From the NCBI RefSeq assembly GCF_014839835.1, contig NC_071646.1:2666001-2730000 (forward strand): a DNA stretch of 64,000 bases. Direction: 5' to 3'. Within the stretch, counting starts at the first letter, position 1. Every line of letters starts with the position of its first letter. Source of the stretch: Dryobates pubescens (taxonomy: Eukaryota; Chordata; Aves; Piciformes; Picidae). The position numbers and the translations under genes are program-made. The notes below the pieces were generated by a model. The model did not search any database. It was given only the letters and a program-made list of their open reading frames with translations, and was not told the DNA's origin. This document shows positions 1-15,000 of the stretch, piece by piece.

Positions 1-73
1 AGAGGCTTTGCTCCTGCTTGTGCTGGTGGGGGGTGGCTGGTGCAGCATCTCACCCCAGCTGCTTCTCTTCCAG

Positions 74-5225
<5,152 letters not shown>

Positions 5226-5247
5226 GGCCCCCTCTCAGCCCACCAGC

Positions 5248-5340
5248 CCTTGAGAGAGAGAGAGAGAGAAGAGGGAAAGAAAAAAGCAATAACTCTATTA
5301 TATATAAATATATTTTTTAAGGAAAGACAAAAAGAGAGAG
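5248..5340 (+). repeat. (GA)n and AT-rich low-complexity block in MAPKAPK2 3'UTR
   Basis: Short GAGAGA runs on both sides of an A/T-rich patch just after the stop codon. Confidence 0.7.
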
Positions 5341-5904
5341 ACTCTGCTGTCCAGAGCTTGGCATTCAGAACTTTTCTACCCCCCTGGGGTCTGTCTTTGG
5401 TGTTTTTTATTAGCTCCTCACCTCTGTTCCCTGGAGCAGATCACCAGCCCCCACCCCCAGGGGCTTGGTGTTCTGTAGCTCAGCACCACCAAGACTTGGG
5501 GCTGGGGGGCTTTGGGGGTTGCTTTTGTGTCTCTTGTGGTACAGTCTGGGTTGCTTTTTAGTTGGGGCTGGGGGGAGGTGGCTTTGGTTTGGTTTGGGTT
5601 TGGTTTTGACTGCTCTTTGCCTTCTTCCCCCGAGAGATGGAGCTGCCTGTGGTGACCCTTTTGGGGCTGCCTCTCACTCAGAAATGGGTTTGAAGGAGCT
5701 GCTGGGAGAGCTGAGAGCCAGGGAGGAGAGGGCAGGGGGGGTGGGGGGTGCTGGCTTTGGGCTGGGGGGCAAGGGGCTGCCTGATGCCCACCCTGCTGTG
5801 TGTGGCAGGGTTGGCATGGGGGGGTGGGGGTTGGTCTTTGGAAGCCAGCTCTGACCTCAGGAGAGGGGCCCTGGGGTGGGGGCTGAGCAGGAGGCCAGTG
5901 CCTC

Positions 5905-6125
5905 TCCCTCCCTCCCTCCTTCCCTGCCAGCATCTCCCTCTCTCCCCTCCCCAGCACCTCCCTCCCTCCCCTCCCCAGCACCTCCCTCCCTCCCCTCCCC
6001 AGCACCTCCCTCCCTCCCCTCCCCAGCACCTCCCTCCCTCCCCTCCCCTCCCCAGCACCTCCCTCCCTCCCCTCCCCTCCCCAGCATCTCCCTCCCTCCT
6101 TCCCCTCCCCCTCCAGCATCCCCCC
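5905..6125 (+). repeat. 22-bp pyrimidine minisatellite in MAPKAPK2 3'UTR
   Basis: Eight to nine copies of a CCTCCCTCCCCTCCCCAGCA-like unit, some with one extra CCCCT block. The plus strand is almost pure pyrimidine, so the transcript would carry a long C/U tract of the kind bound by poly(C)-binding proteins; that last point is inference. Confidence 0.88.
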
Positions 6126-6557
6126 AGCAAGATGTTTCCCTCCCACCTCCCCCCCTCCCACAGCCCCCAGCTCTGGGGTGATGCTGTCCTGGTTTTGGGG
6201 GGAGGGGGAGTTGTCTCTGGGGACACATGGGTGGCCTGGGGGGATGTGTGGAGGCGGTAGGGGGGGTGTGGGGGCAGCAGGGGGCCACAGCTTTGAGTGG
6301 AGATGGCAGCACTGCCCCCTCCCTGCCCGGGGGCTGGGGTGGGTCGGGGGTGGGGGTCTTGTTGGTGAGCCCTGGGGAGGCTCAGTGCCAGCAGCTCCCA
6401 GAGGGGCTGGGAGTGATTTCCCCCTCCCCAGCAGGTGGGGGCAGGGGGGCTGCTCCCCAGCCCTTTAGCCCCTGGGTTATTCACGTTGTTCTCCTTGGTG
6501 GTGTTGGTGTTTCTTGTTCCCCTCCTCATTATTCTTAGTCCCAACCTTTCTCTGTGG

Positions 6558-6632
6558 TCAGTGTGCTGGAGGGGGGGAGGGCAGGGGGAAGGGGAGGGGG
6601 AGGGCAGGGGGAAGGGGAGGGGGAGGGGAGGC
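6558..6632 (+). repeat. G/A simple repeat in MAPKAPK2 3'UTR
   Basis: Near-perfect direct repeats of GGGCAGGGGGAAGGGGAGGG. Several G-runs of four or more within 75 bp make it a candidate G-quadruplex in RNA. Confidence 0.8.
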
Positions 6633-6915
6633 AAACCCCACCCCCAGCCAAGGTTTTTAAGGCAATGTTTAGTTTCTAAGGTGAACTTTGAGCCACTCTG
6701 GGGAACTTGGAAGTTGTTTTCCAAGCCTCATTTGGTTTTAATCCTTTGTTTGTTTGGTTTATTTTCCCTTTTTCCCCCTCCCCCACCTCCCTTTTGGTTT
6801 TTTTCCTCCTCTTTTTGTCCTCTTTTGAGGATTTTTTGGGTTGGTTTTTTTCCCCCCCTCCCTTGTTGTCTGTTGGCTTATCCCAACCTTCCTGGTCTGC
6901 TCTTCAGTCCTTTGG

Positions 6916-6921
6916 ATTAAA
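6916..6921 (+). promoter_or_regulatory. Poly(A) signal ATTAAA, MAPKAPK2
   Basis: ATTAAA is the only strong hexamer downstream of the MAPKAPK2 stop before CR1 sequence begins. It sits at the outer edge of an inverted duplication whose other copy lies in IL10 intron 3. Confidence 0.55.
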
Positions 6922-6940
6922 GACACTTAATGCCTCAGCC

Positions 6941-7166
6941 AAGTCTCTCTTCCAAGCCTCAGCCAACCTCTCCCCCTCTCCCTCTCCCTGCCTTCCCCCC
7001 TCCCTGCCCCCAGTCAGTGTGTCTCCCTCCTCCCTGCCCTGCCCCCAGCCAGTCTGTCTCCTCTCCTCCCTGTCCCCCCTGATCTCTCTCTCCTTCTCCC
7101 CTTCCACCCCCAGTCTCTCCCTCTCCTCCCTGCCTCCCCCTCCCCTCCTCACCTCAGACTCTTCCC
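6941..7166 (+). other. Pyrimidine-rich flank, outer part of inverted-duplication arm 1
   Basis: C/T-rich sequence with repeated CTCCCTGCC and CCCCAGTC words. It matches in type and order the reverse complement of 14440-14520. Confidence 0.6.
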
Positions 7167-7203
7167 TCCCTGCCTGTGTGGCTGTGAAGAACCAGCTCGG
7201 TGG

Positions 7204-7857
7204 GGGTGCTGATGGACAGCGGCTGAACAGGAGCCAGCAGTGTGCCCAGGGGCCCAAGAAGGCCAAGGGCATCCTGGCCTGCAGCAGGGACAGTGTGGCC
7301 AGCAGGAGCAGGGAGGTCATTGTGCCCTGTGCTCAGCGCTGCTCAGGACACACCTTGAGTCCTGTGTCCAGTTCTGGGCTCCTCAGGTTAAGAAGGACAT
7401 TGAGAGACTTGAAGGTGTCCAGAGAAGGGCAATGAGGCTGGGGAGGGGTCTGGAGCACAGCCCTGGGAGGAGAGGCTGAGGGAGCTGGGGTTGCTTAGCC
7501 TGCAGAAGAGGAGGCTCAGGGGAGACCTTCTTGCTCTCTCCAACTCCCTGAAGGGAGGATGGAGCCAGGTGGGGGTTGGTCTCTTCTCCCAGGCAAGCAG
7601 CACCAGAACAAGAGGACACAGTCTCAAGCTGTGCCAGGGGAGGTTCAGGCTGGATGTTGGGAAGCAGTTCTTCAGAGAAAGAGAGATTGGCCATTGGGAT
7701 GTGCTGCCCAGGGAGGTGGTGGAGTCCCCATCCCTGGAGGTGTTCAAGAGGGGATTGGCTGTGGCACTTGGAGCCATGGTTTAGCCATGGGGTCTGTGGT
7801 GCCAGCTTGGACTTGGTGATCTCTGAGGTCTCTTCCAGCCTTGGTGATTCTGTGATT
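7204..7857 (+). mobile_element. CR1 LINE, 654-bp 5'-truncated copy inserted in duplication arm
   Basis: Begins in the AGCAGTGTGCCCAGG / AAGAAGGCCAAGGGCATCCT part of CR1 ORF2 and runs to the 3' end GGTGATTCTGTGATTC. The empty site is preserved in arm 2 near 14426, which makes both ends unusually well defined. Confidence 0.94.
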
Positions 7858-7939
7858 CAGTGCTCCAAGCTGGGCAGCTCCCCTCCTGGGGTCTTCAAAT
7901 GGCTCTCTTGGGGTTTTCTTTAACACCAAAGAGGCTGAA

Positions 7940-8125
7940 CTCACAGCATCCCAGCAGGGTGAGGGTTGGAAAGGACCTCTGGACATCATCCACCCCAACC
8001 CCCTTGCTCCAGCAGGGCTCCCACAGCAGCTTGCCAGGAGCACAATGGCCAGGGGGGGTTGGAAGCTCTGCAGAGAAGGAGACTCCACAACCTCCCTGGG
8101 CAGCCTCTGCTCCCAGCTCCTGCTC
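7940..8125 (-). mobile_element. CR1 3' end (older subfamily)
   Basis: Complement of the CAACCCCCCCTGGCCATTGT type of CR1 end. Part of the duplicated arm. Confidence 0.8.
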
Positions 8126-8364
8126 TCCAGGCTTCCATTGCTTAAATAATGCTGGTTCTGGGGCTCTGCTCAGGAGCATCTCTTAGCTGCAGCCAGTTCC
8201 ACCCCACAAGGTCTGGAGGAAGAGAGAGGGGGAGGGAGCTTGAAGTGTCCAACCCTTACCTGGGTGATGGAGCAGCTTGGCACCGAGATGATGCCTCCCA
8301 AACCCACCTCTGGGTTGGGGTTGGGGTTGTGACCCCACCACAGGCTGAGCCACACAGCCCTGCC

Positions 8365-8870
8365 CCAGGCAGAGAGCACCCACAGCAGCTTGCCCAGGAG
8401 CACAGGGGCCAGGGGGGGTTGGAATCTCTCTGGAGGAGACTCCACAACCTCCCAGGGCAGCCTGCTCCAGGCCTCCAGCACCCTCACAACGAAGTTGTTT
8501 GTCCTTAAGGCCAAGTGACAGCTCCTGGGTGCCAGCTTGTGCCCAGTGCCCCTTGTCCTGTCCCTGGGCACCACTGAGAAGAGTCTGGCCCCATTCTTTT
8601 GCCCCCTCCTTGCCCTTTGGCTCTTGCTGAGCGTTGCTCAGATCCCCTCTGGAGCTGCTCTTCCCCACCCTACTGTGTCTCCTCTCTTTCCTCCTCCCAG
8701 GGATGCTCCAGCCCCTCCCTGGCATCTTTGTAGGCTCTGCTGGGCTCTCTCCAGCAGTTCCTTGTCTCTCTTGGAGCTGGGGAGCCCAGAACTGGAGCCA
8801 GTTTTCAGCCATGGCCTCATCAGGGCAGAGGGGAGGGGGGAGGAGAAGCTTCCTTGCCCTTCTGGCCACC
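8365..8870 (-). mobile_element. CR1 LINE fragment (older subfamily)
   Basis: Runs through CTTGTCCTGTCCCTGGGCAC and CTTGCTGAGCGTTGCTCAGA to the more 5' segment near CCATGGCCTCATCAGGGCAG. Only its first part lies in the duplicated arm. Confidence 0.82.
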
Positions 8871-9177
8871 CTTCTCCCTGCACTGCAGGTTCCCTGGGGG
8901 GGGCTGCAGGGCTCTGGTCGGGTGCTTGGGAGCAAGATCTTGTGGCCCTGTCTGTGCCAGCTGCTGCAGACAGCTGCTCCAGCCCTGCTGGGGCCAGGGG
9001 GACAGAGGGCATGGGGAGGTGGCTGTGGGTGCTGCACCCCGGGGGCCAGCAGAGGGAACTCTGCCTCCAGCATCGTGGCTGCAGGCTCTTGGGCACCGAC
9101 GTCCCTGGGTGCTGGGGCTGCCCCCTGCTCCCCACTGCCCCTTTGCTGGCAGCCATGGGCTGTGCTCTTCCCAGAAA
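8871..9177. other. Unique intergenic sequence
   Basis: About 300 bp of GC-rich sequence with no transposon or gene signal that I can support. Confidence 0.5.
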
Positions 9178-9345
9178 GAATAATTGGCCATTGGGATGGT
9201 GGTGGAGTCACTGTCCCTGGAGGTGTTCAGGAGGGGATGGGATGTGGCTCTTGGAGCCACGGTTTAGTTAGTCAGGAGGTGTTGGGTGAGAGGTTGGACT
9301 TGATGCTCTCTGGGCTCTTTCCCAGCCTTTTTGAGTCTATGATCC
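9178..9345 (+). mobile_element. CR1 3' end
   Basis: Starts at ATTGGCCATTGGGATG, lacks the usual GTGCTGCCCAGGGAG block by internal deletion, and ends near TTTTGAGTCTATGATCC. Confidence 0.9.
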
Positions 9346-9384
9346 TGTGGTTGATTTTGTGATCCCCATGCATGTGGGCAGCAC

Positions 9385-9668
9385 TTCCCAATGGCCAATC
9401 TCTCTGTGAAGAACTTCTTCCTCACATCCAGGCTGAACCTCCCCTGGCACAGCTTGAGACTGTGTCCTCTTGTTCTGGTGCTGCTTGCCTGGGAGAAGAG
9501 CCCAACCCCGACCTGGCTCCAACCTCCCTTCAGGGAGTTGCAGAGAGCAAGAAGGTCTCCCCTGAGCCTCCTCTTCTGCAGGCTAAGCAACCCCAGCTCC
9601 CTCAGCCTCTCCTCCCAGGGCTGTGCTCCAGCCCTCTCCCCAGCCTCAAGTCCAGCCAACAACCCAGC
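9385..9668 (-). mobile_element. CR1 fragment without 3' tail
   Basis: Starts at the complement of the TTGGCCATTGGGAAGTGCTG block and runs 5'-ward to TCCCAGGGCTGTGCTCCAG. Head-facing neighbour of the copy at 9178-9345. Confidence 0.92.
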
Positions 9669-10372
9669 CCTGGCTGCTCAACTAGCCCTTGGCACCGAGT
9701 GTCTCCTCCAGGCTCTTGATGCAGCCCTGAGCGTCCCCAGGCTCTGGTCCCTCATCCCGGGCGACCTTTCAGCACCTTCCTGCGGTCCCTGCTGTTTCCG
9801 AGCCCCGTGCTGGAGGAGGGAAGCTTCACCTGCCCCTGGTGCCAGCTCCTCTCCCACGCCGATGTCCCCCGGAGCTGGCGGCTGCTGACTTGCTCTGCCT
9901 CCGTTTTCTGCTGCATCAGACCTCTCCTGTGGCAGCAGGTAACTGGAAACCTTCGGGCTCTGTGCAGCAGGAGGCATCCCAGCTGCTTCCTTCCTGTGGT
10001 GGCTTTTAACCAGAGCTTTACTGAAAACCCCACCACAGCCTGAGCTGACTCTGCCCTTTGCTGCATGCAGGGCACAGCCTGGCCGCCAGTTTCGAGGCCC
10101 CTGGATTCCTGCCTCCAGGTGGTGACAAGGGTCTGAGAGCTCCGGGTGGAAGAGAAGTCAGTGCAAGGGGCTGGTTGGAAAGCTGGGGACAGGAGCAGGG
10201 GTGAGGGTTTGAACTCGAGGAGGGATGCTCAGGCTAGAGAAAAAGAAGACTTTTGTGGCACTGAGGGTGGGGAGAGCCTGGCCCAGGTTGCCCAGAGGAG
10301 GAGTGGGAGATGCCTTCTCCCTGCAACCATTGCAGGTCAGGTTGTTTGGGGCCATTGCAAGAATCATGGCAC
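9669..10372. other. Unique intergenic sequence between MAPKAPK2 and IL10
   Basis: About 700 bp with mixed composition and no open frame with family resemblance. A splice-donor-like GGCAGCAGGTAACTGG near 9933 has no coding support. Confidence 0.5.
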
Positions 10373-10710
10373 AGAATCACCAAGGTGGGAAAAGACCTCA
10401 GAGATCATCAAGTCCACCCAGCACCTCCTGACAGCTAAACCATGGCACCAAGGGCCACGTTCAGTCCCCTCTGGAACACCTCCAGGGATGGGGACTCCAC
10501 CACCTCCCTGGGCAGCACATTCCAGTGGCTAACAACTCTCTCTGGGAAGAACTTTCCCCTCACCTCCAGCCTAAACCTCCCCTGGCACAGCTTGAGACTG
10601 TGTCCTCTTGTTCTGGTGCTGCTTGCCTGGGAGAAGAGACCAACCCCCACCTGGCTACAACCTCCCTGCAGGGAGTTGGAGAGAGCAAGAAGGTCTCCCC
10701 AAAACAGCCA
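10373..10710 (-). mobile_element. CR1 LINE 3' end
   Basis: From CAGAATCACCAAGGTGGG through AGTCCACCCAGCACCTCCTG to AGAGCAAGAAGGTCTCCCC, where it is 5'-truncated. Confidence 0.94.
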
Positions 10711-10929
10711 GGAAAACTCAGTCAGAGGCTGGAAACCACAGGAGGAGGAACTGCTCAAAGCACACAGTGGCCAACCCAGCAGCTCTGGGAGCCAGCACTG
10801 AAGCCAAATTGTTAGAGCCAAGCAGTGCTGCTTTTGTTTGCTTGTCACAGGTAGGCTCAGGGCTGGAGGGGAACTCAGCTATTGCCCTGGCAGGATTGGT
10901 GCTGGTCATGGGAGTGCAAGGCCTTCCCT

Positions 10930-11385
10930 TCCTTCTCCTTCCCCCCCCCCTCCCCCCTTTGCCTCCTTTTTCCCCCCTCCCTCCTTTGCCTCCTTTTCCC
11001 CCCTCTCTCCTTTGCCTCCTTTTCCCCCCTCCCCTCCTTTGCCTCCTTTCCCCCCCTCTCTCCTTTGCCTCCTTTCCCCCCCTCTCTCCTTTGCCTCCTT
11101 TTTCCCCCCTCCCTCCTTTGCCTCCTTTTCCCCCCTCCCCCCTTTGCCTCCTTTTTCCCCCCCTCTCCTTTGCCTCCTTTTCCCCCCTCTCTCCTTTGCC
11201 TCCTTTTCCCCCCTCTCTCCTTTGCCTCCTTTCCCCCCTCTCCCTCCTTTGCCTCCTTTTTCCCCCCCCTCCCTCCTTTGCCTCCTTTTTCCCCCCCTCC
11301 CTCCTTTGCCTCCTTTTTCCCCCCCTCCCTCCTTTGCCTTCTTCCCCCCCTCCCCCCCCTCCTTTTCCCTCCTTCCTCCACACTG
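10930..11385 (+). repeat. Polypyrimidine tandem repeat (about 22-27 bp unit)
   Basis: About 19 copies of CTCCTTTGCCTCCTTTTCCCC-like units of variable poly-C and poly-T length. G occurs almost only in the TTTGCC word. It lies between the two convergent 3' ends of MAPKAPK2 and IL10. Long open frames on both strands here are repeat artefacts. Confidence 0.92.
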
Positions 11386-11699
11386 TTTTTCATGCAAAGG
11401 ACTCACAACTGCCCTCGAATGCATTTGTGGTGATTCCCTCCCTCCCCTCTCTTGCTCAGTGCAAGCCCCTGGCACACTCCTGCCTCTTTCAGCTTGGTTC
11501 CAACGGCAGAACCAGAAGGCACTGACAGGATTGTGCCTGAAGCCATCAATAAACAGAGGGCTGGGACGTGAGGAGAGCTCTCACTTGCTGACCATGAACC
11601 TCTGCTGGCCTCAGGGCTGGAACTGCTCCTGTGCCCAGCTGAGGCTGGCCTCAGGAGAAGCTCTGCTCGTTGTTTGCTTTGCTCCCTGGGGTGTTTTGG

Positions 11700-12020
11700 A
11701 GCTGAGAACAAAAGAGCACTGCCAGGATCAGCATGAGGACAATAAATAGGTTGTTATTTTACAAGCTCATCCACCCCCTTTGCTTCACACCCTTGTAAAC
11801 AGAAAGACTGAGGTATTGGAAGTAATAAATAGGAACTCCAGCTGCTTTTAAACCCCCAACCCCTCCCCAACCCTTTTAAATAGGGAGCAGAACTGGAGGA
11901 TATTGACCTTTAAATAACTTAAACCTCTTGTGTGCTCTTCCAGCCCCAAGTGAGTTGTGAACACCCAGCAGGATTTGGGTGGGGGAGGTGCCAGCCCCAC
12001 TGTGTGTGTGTGGAGGGTCT
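11700..12020 (-). other. IL10: IL10 3'UTR with AU-rich elements
   Basis: Directly downstream of the IL10 stop on the minus strand. Four AUUUA pentamers (plus-strand TAAAT at 11743-11747, 11826-11830, 11877-11881, 11911-11915). The one nearest the stop sits in a perfect UUAUUUAAA nonamer (11909-11917). No canonical AATAAA or ATTAAA was found on this strand in the interval, so the 3' end is not fixed. Confidence 0.72.
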
Positions 12021-15000
12021 TCAGTTCTTCCTCTTCATCAGCAAGTACTCTTCAATGTAGTTGATGAAGATGTCAAACTCTCCCATGGCCTTGTAGATTC
12101 CCTGCTCATTCATCTGCAGGGGAAAACCAAGTCCCTTTAGTGGGGGGGGTTGCATGTGATGTGTGAGTGCTCAACAGGTGGCCCCCCCAGACCTGGGAGG
12201 GGGCCCCAACCCTGGAAGCATTCCAGGTGAGGCTGCTGGGGGCTCTGAGCAACCTTCTCTGTCGTAGAATCATAGAATCAATAAGGCTGGAAAAGACCTC
12301 AGAGATCATCAAGTCCACCCAGCACCTCCTGACAGCTAAACCATGGCTCCAAGTGCCACATCCCATCCCCTCTTGATCACCTCCAGGGATGGGGACTCCA
12401 CCACCTCCCTGGGCAGCACATTCCAGTGGCTGACAGCTCTCTCAGTGAAGAACTTTCTCCTCACCTCCAGCCTAAACCTCCCCTGGCACAGCTGCTCATA
12501 GAGTTCATCTCATAGAATCAATAAGGTTGGAAAAGACCTCAGAGATCATCAAGTCCAAGCTGGCACCCAGCACCTCCTGGCAACCAAACCATGGCTCCAA
12601 GTGCCACATCCAATCCTTCTTTGAACACCTCCAGGGATGGGGACTCCACCAGCTCCCTGGGCAGCACATCCCAGTGGCTAACAACTCTCTCTGGGAAGAA
12701 CTTTCTCCTCACCTCCAGCCTAACTTCCCCTGGCACAGCTTGAGACTGTGTCCTCTTGTTCTGGTGCTGCTTGCCTGGGAGAAGAGACCAACCCCCACCT
12801 GGCTCCAACCTCCCTTCAGGGAGTTGGAGAGAGCAAGAAGGTCTCCCCTGAGCCTCCTCTTCTCCAGGCTCAGCAACCCCAGCTCCCTCAGCCTCTCCTC
12901 CAGTGGCAGATGTCCCTGCTGACTGCAGCAGGCTTGGACTGGATGAGCTTTTAAAGGCCTGAACTTGTGCCAGGGGAGGTTCAGCTTGGAGATTAGGAAC
13001 AATTTCTTGACTGCCAGAGTGGTCAGGGATTGGAACAGGCTGCCCAGGGAGGTGGTGCAGTCACCATGCCTGGAGGGGTCCAAGAAGTGTGTGGATAGGG
13101 CACTTAGGGACATGATGCAATGGCCATGGTGGTGTTAGGCTGAATGGTTGGACTTGTTTTGGTTGGGAAAGACCTCTAAGATCATTCAATTCCATGATTC
13201 TGTACTCTCCTTCCACCACCACCTCCAGCTTCTCTGCCCAACCCCCCAGCTGCTCCTTCAAGCATCACCCTCTGCATTTCTCTGCCCCCAGGGGTTCATT
13301 CAGGAGCTCTTTTGCACAGTTCTAAGCTGGAGGCAGCAGCAAGATCCAACAGCCTTGCCCTGGACCCTGGCTTCTTCCCAAGCTCAGCCCAGCCATGGCA
13401 GCAGGGACCTCACCTTATCGAAGGTCTCCTTGATGTGCCTTAGGGTTTTGCTTCTCTTCTCACACGTGAAGAATCTGTGCTGCAAAGGGGCAAGAGCAAC
13501 AGCTTCAACCACAGGAGTTTCCTCCCTGGGGTGTGCAGCAGTGGCTCTCCCTCCCTCCTGCCTCTTGTCATTGCTGCACCTCTGCCCTCCACCTTCCCCA
13601 TGGCCGTGGGGGGCAGCAACTGAGGCTGCTTTGCAGCATGGCCTGTTGAAAGGAGCTCAGCTGGACCTAAGAGTGGACTCTGAGCCCTTCCCAGCCCTGT
13701 GGCCCTTGGTGCTGGCCCCAGGTGAGGGCAGCCCTGTAGTGCCTCTCTGCCAGGAGGTTTCACTTGACCTAAGGACAAACAACTTCGTTGTGAGGGTGCT
13801 GGAGGCCTGGAGCAGGCTGCCCTGGGAGGTTGTGGAGTCTCCTCCAGAGAGATTCCAAACCCCCCCTGGCCCCTGTGCTCCTGGGCAAGCTGCTGTGGGT
13901 GCTCTCTGCCTGGGGCAGGGCTGTGTGGCTCAGCCTGTGGTGGGGTCACAACCCCAACCCCAACCCAGAGGTGGGTTTGGGAGGCATCATCTCGGTGCCA
14001 AGCTGCTCCATCACCCAGGTAAGGGTTGGACACTCCAAGCTCCCTCCCCCTCTCTCTTCCTCCAGACCTTGTGGGGTGGAATTGGCTGCAGCTAAGAGAT
14101 GCTCCTGAGCAGAGCCCCAGAACCAGCATTATTTAAGCAATGGAAGCCTGGAGAGCAGGAGCTGGGAGCAGAGGCTGCCCAGGGAGGTTGTGGAGTCTCC
14201 TTCTCTGCAGAGCTTCCAACCCCCCCTGGCCATTGTGCTCCTGGGCAAGCTGCTGTGGGAGCCCTGCTGGAGCAGGGGGGTTGGGGTGGATGGTGTCCAG
14301 AGGTCCTTTCCAACCCTCACCCTGCTGGGATGCTGTGAGTTCAGCCTCTTTGGTGTTAAAGAAAACCCCAAGAGAGCCATTTGAAGACCCCAGGAGGGGA
14401 GCTGCCCAGCGTGGAGCACTGAGTTGGTCCTTCACAGCCACACAAGCAGGGAGGGGAGACTGGGGGAGGCAGGGAGGGGAGACTGGGGGAGGCAGGGAGG
14501 GGAGACTGGGGGAGGCATGAAGTGTCTTTAATCCTAAGGTGCCTTTTCCAGCCTTCACCACTCTGTGACTCTGAAACCCCATCCTTGTGGGATCTGCCAG
14601 CCCCTGCCAGCCCAGAGCCCTGCTCCCCTGCACCATCCCAGCACCCATGGTCCTGTTCCCTGGGAGACCCTCTTCCCTCTCCCAGCCCTGCTGCTTCCCT
14701 GGCCGTGGTCCTGCCTCCCCACAGCAGTGATTTCATCCCCTCCATGATGCTGAGCCCCACTCACACAACGTCTCATTGTCATCTTCAGGCTCAGCAGCAG
14801 GTTGCCCAGGTCTCCCATGCTCTGCTGATGGTCTGTGCTGGTCCTCATGGCGCTGGGCAGGACCTCCTCCATGTAGAACCTCATCATCTCTGACACTGAC
14901 TGGCAGCCAAAGGTCCCCTGGGGTGAGAGGAGGTAACCATGGTGGGGTTGGCCACCAGCACTCGTGTCTGGGGGTTCTTAGCAAGCAGAATGGTGGTGCT

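Larger units (their letters stand above)
5226..6940 (+). other. MAPKAPK2: MAPKAPK2 3'UTR
   Basis: About 1.7 kb follow the stop. An early AT-rich stretch (5290-5320) has no canonical AATAAA. The first good polyadenylation hexamer is ATTAAA at 6916-6921, so cleavage is inferred near 6935-6945. The 3'UTR is strongly G-rich with T-rich runs (6735-6870) and contains the pyrimidine repeat at 5905-6125. The end point is inferred from one hexamer. Confidence 0.6.
6914..8545 (+). repeat. Inverted duplication A, arm 1
   Basis: Pairs with the reverse complement of 13757-14545. Shared landmarks in order: GGATTAAAGACACTT, a pyrimidine tract, TGTGTGGCTGTGAAG, CAGTGCTCCA, TTTTCTTTAACACC, TTAAATAATGCTGGTTCTGG, TCTGGAGGAAGAGAGAG and CACAACGAAGTTGTTTGTCC. 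Identity looks above 93 percent outside the pyrimidine tract. A CR1 copy at 7204-7857 interrupts this arm only. Confidence 0.87.
13757..14545 (-). repeat. Inverted duplication A, arm 2 (in IL10 intron 3)
   Basis: Reverse-complement partner of 6914-8545, lying wholly in IL10 intron 3 (13480-14764). It reads in the same direction as the IL10 transcript. It has no CR1 where arm 1 has the 7204-7857 insertion, so it shows the empty site. Confidence 0.87.

Noticed and set aside
5418-6724. Long minus-strand open frames (up to about 350 codons) in the MAPKAPK2 3'UTR
   Set aside because: They run through the 22-bp pyrimidine repeat and G-rich 3'UTR, are open in several frames at once and have strongly biased composition (Gly/Arg/Pro).
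10608-11749. Three overlapping plus-strand frames of about 180-305 codons
   Set aside because: Polypyrimidine repeat translated in all frames (Pro/Leu/Phe/Ser); no family resemblance.
12264-12905. Recurrent 60-130-codon frames such as those reading [12 protein letters not shown]
   Set aside because: These recur at nearly every young CR1 and are translations of the CR1 3' region, not separate genes.
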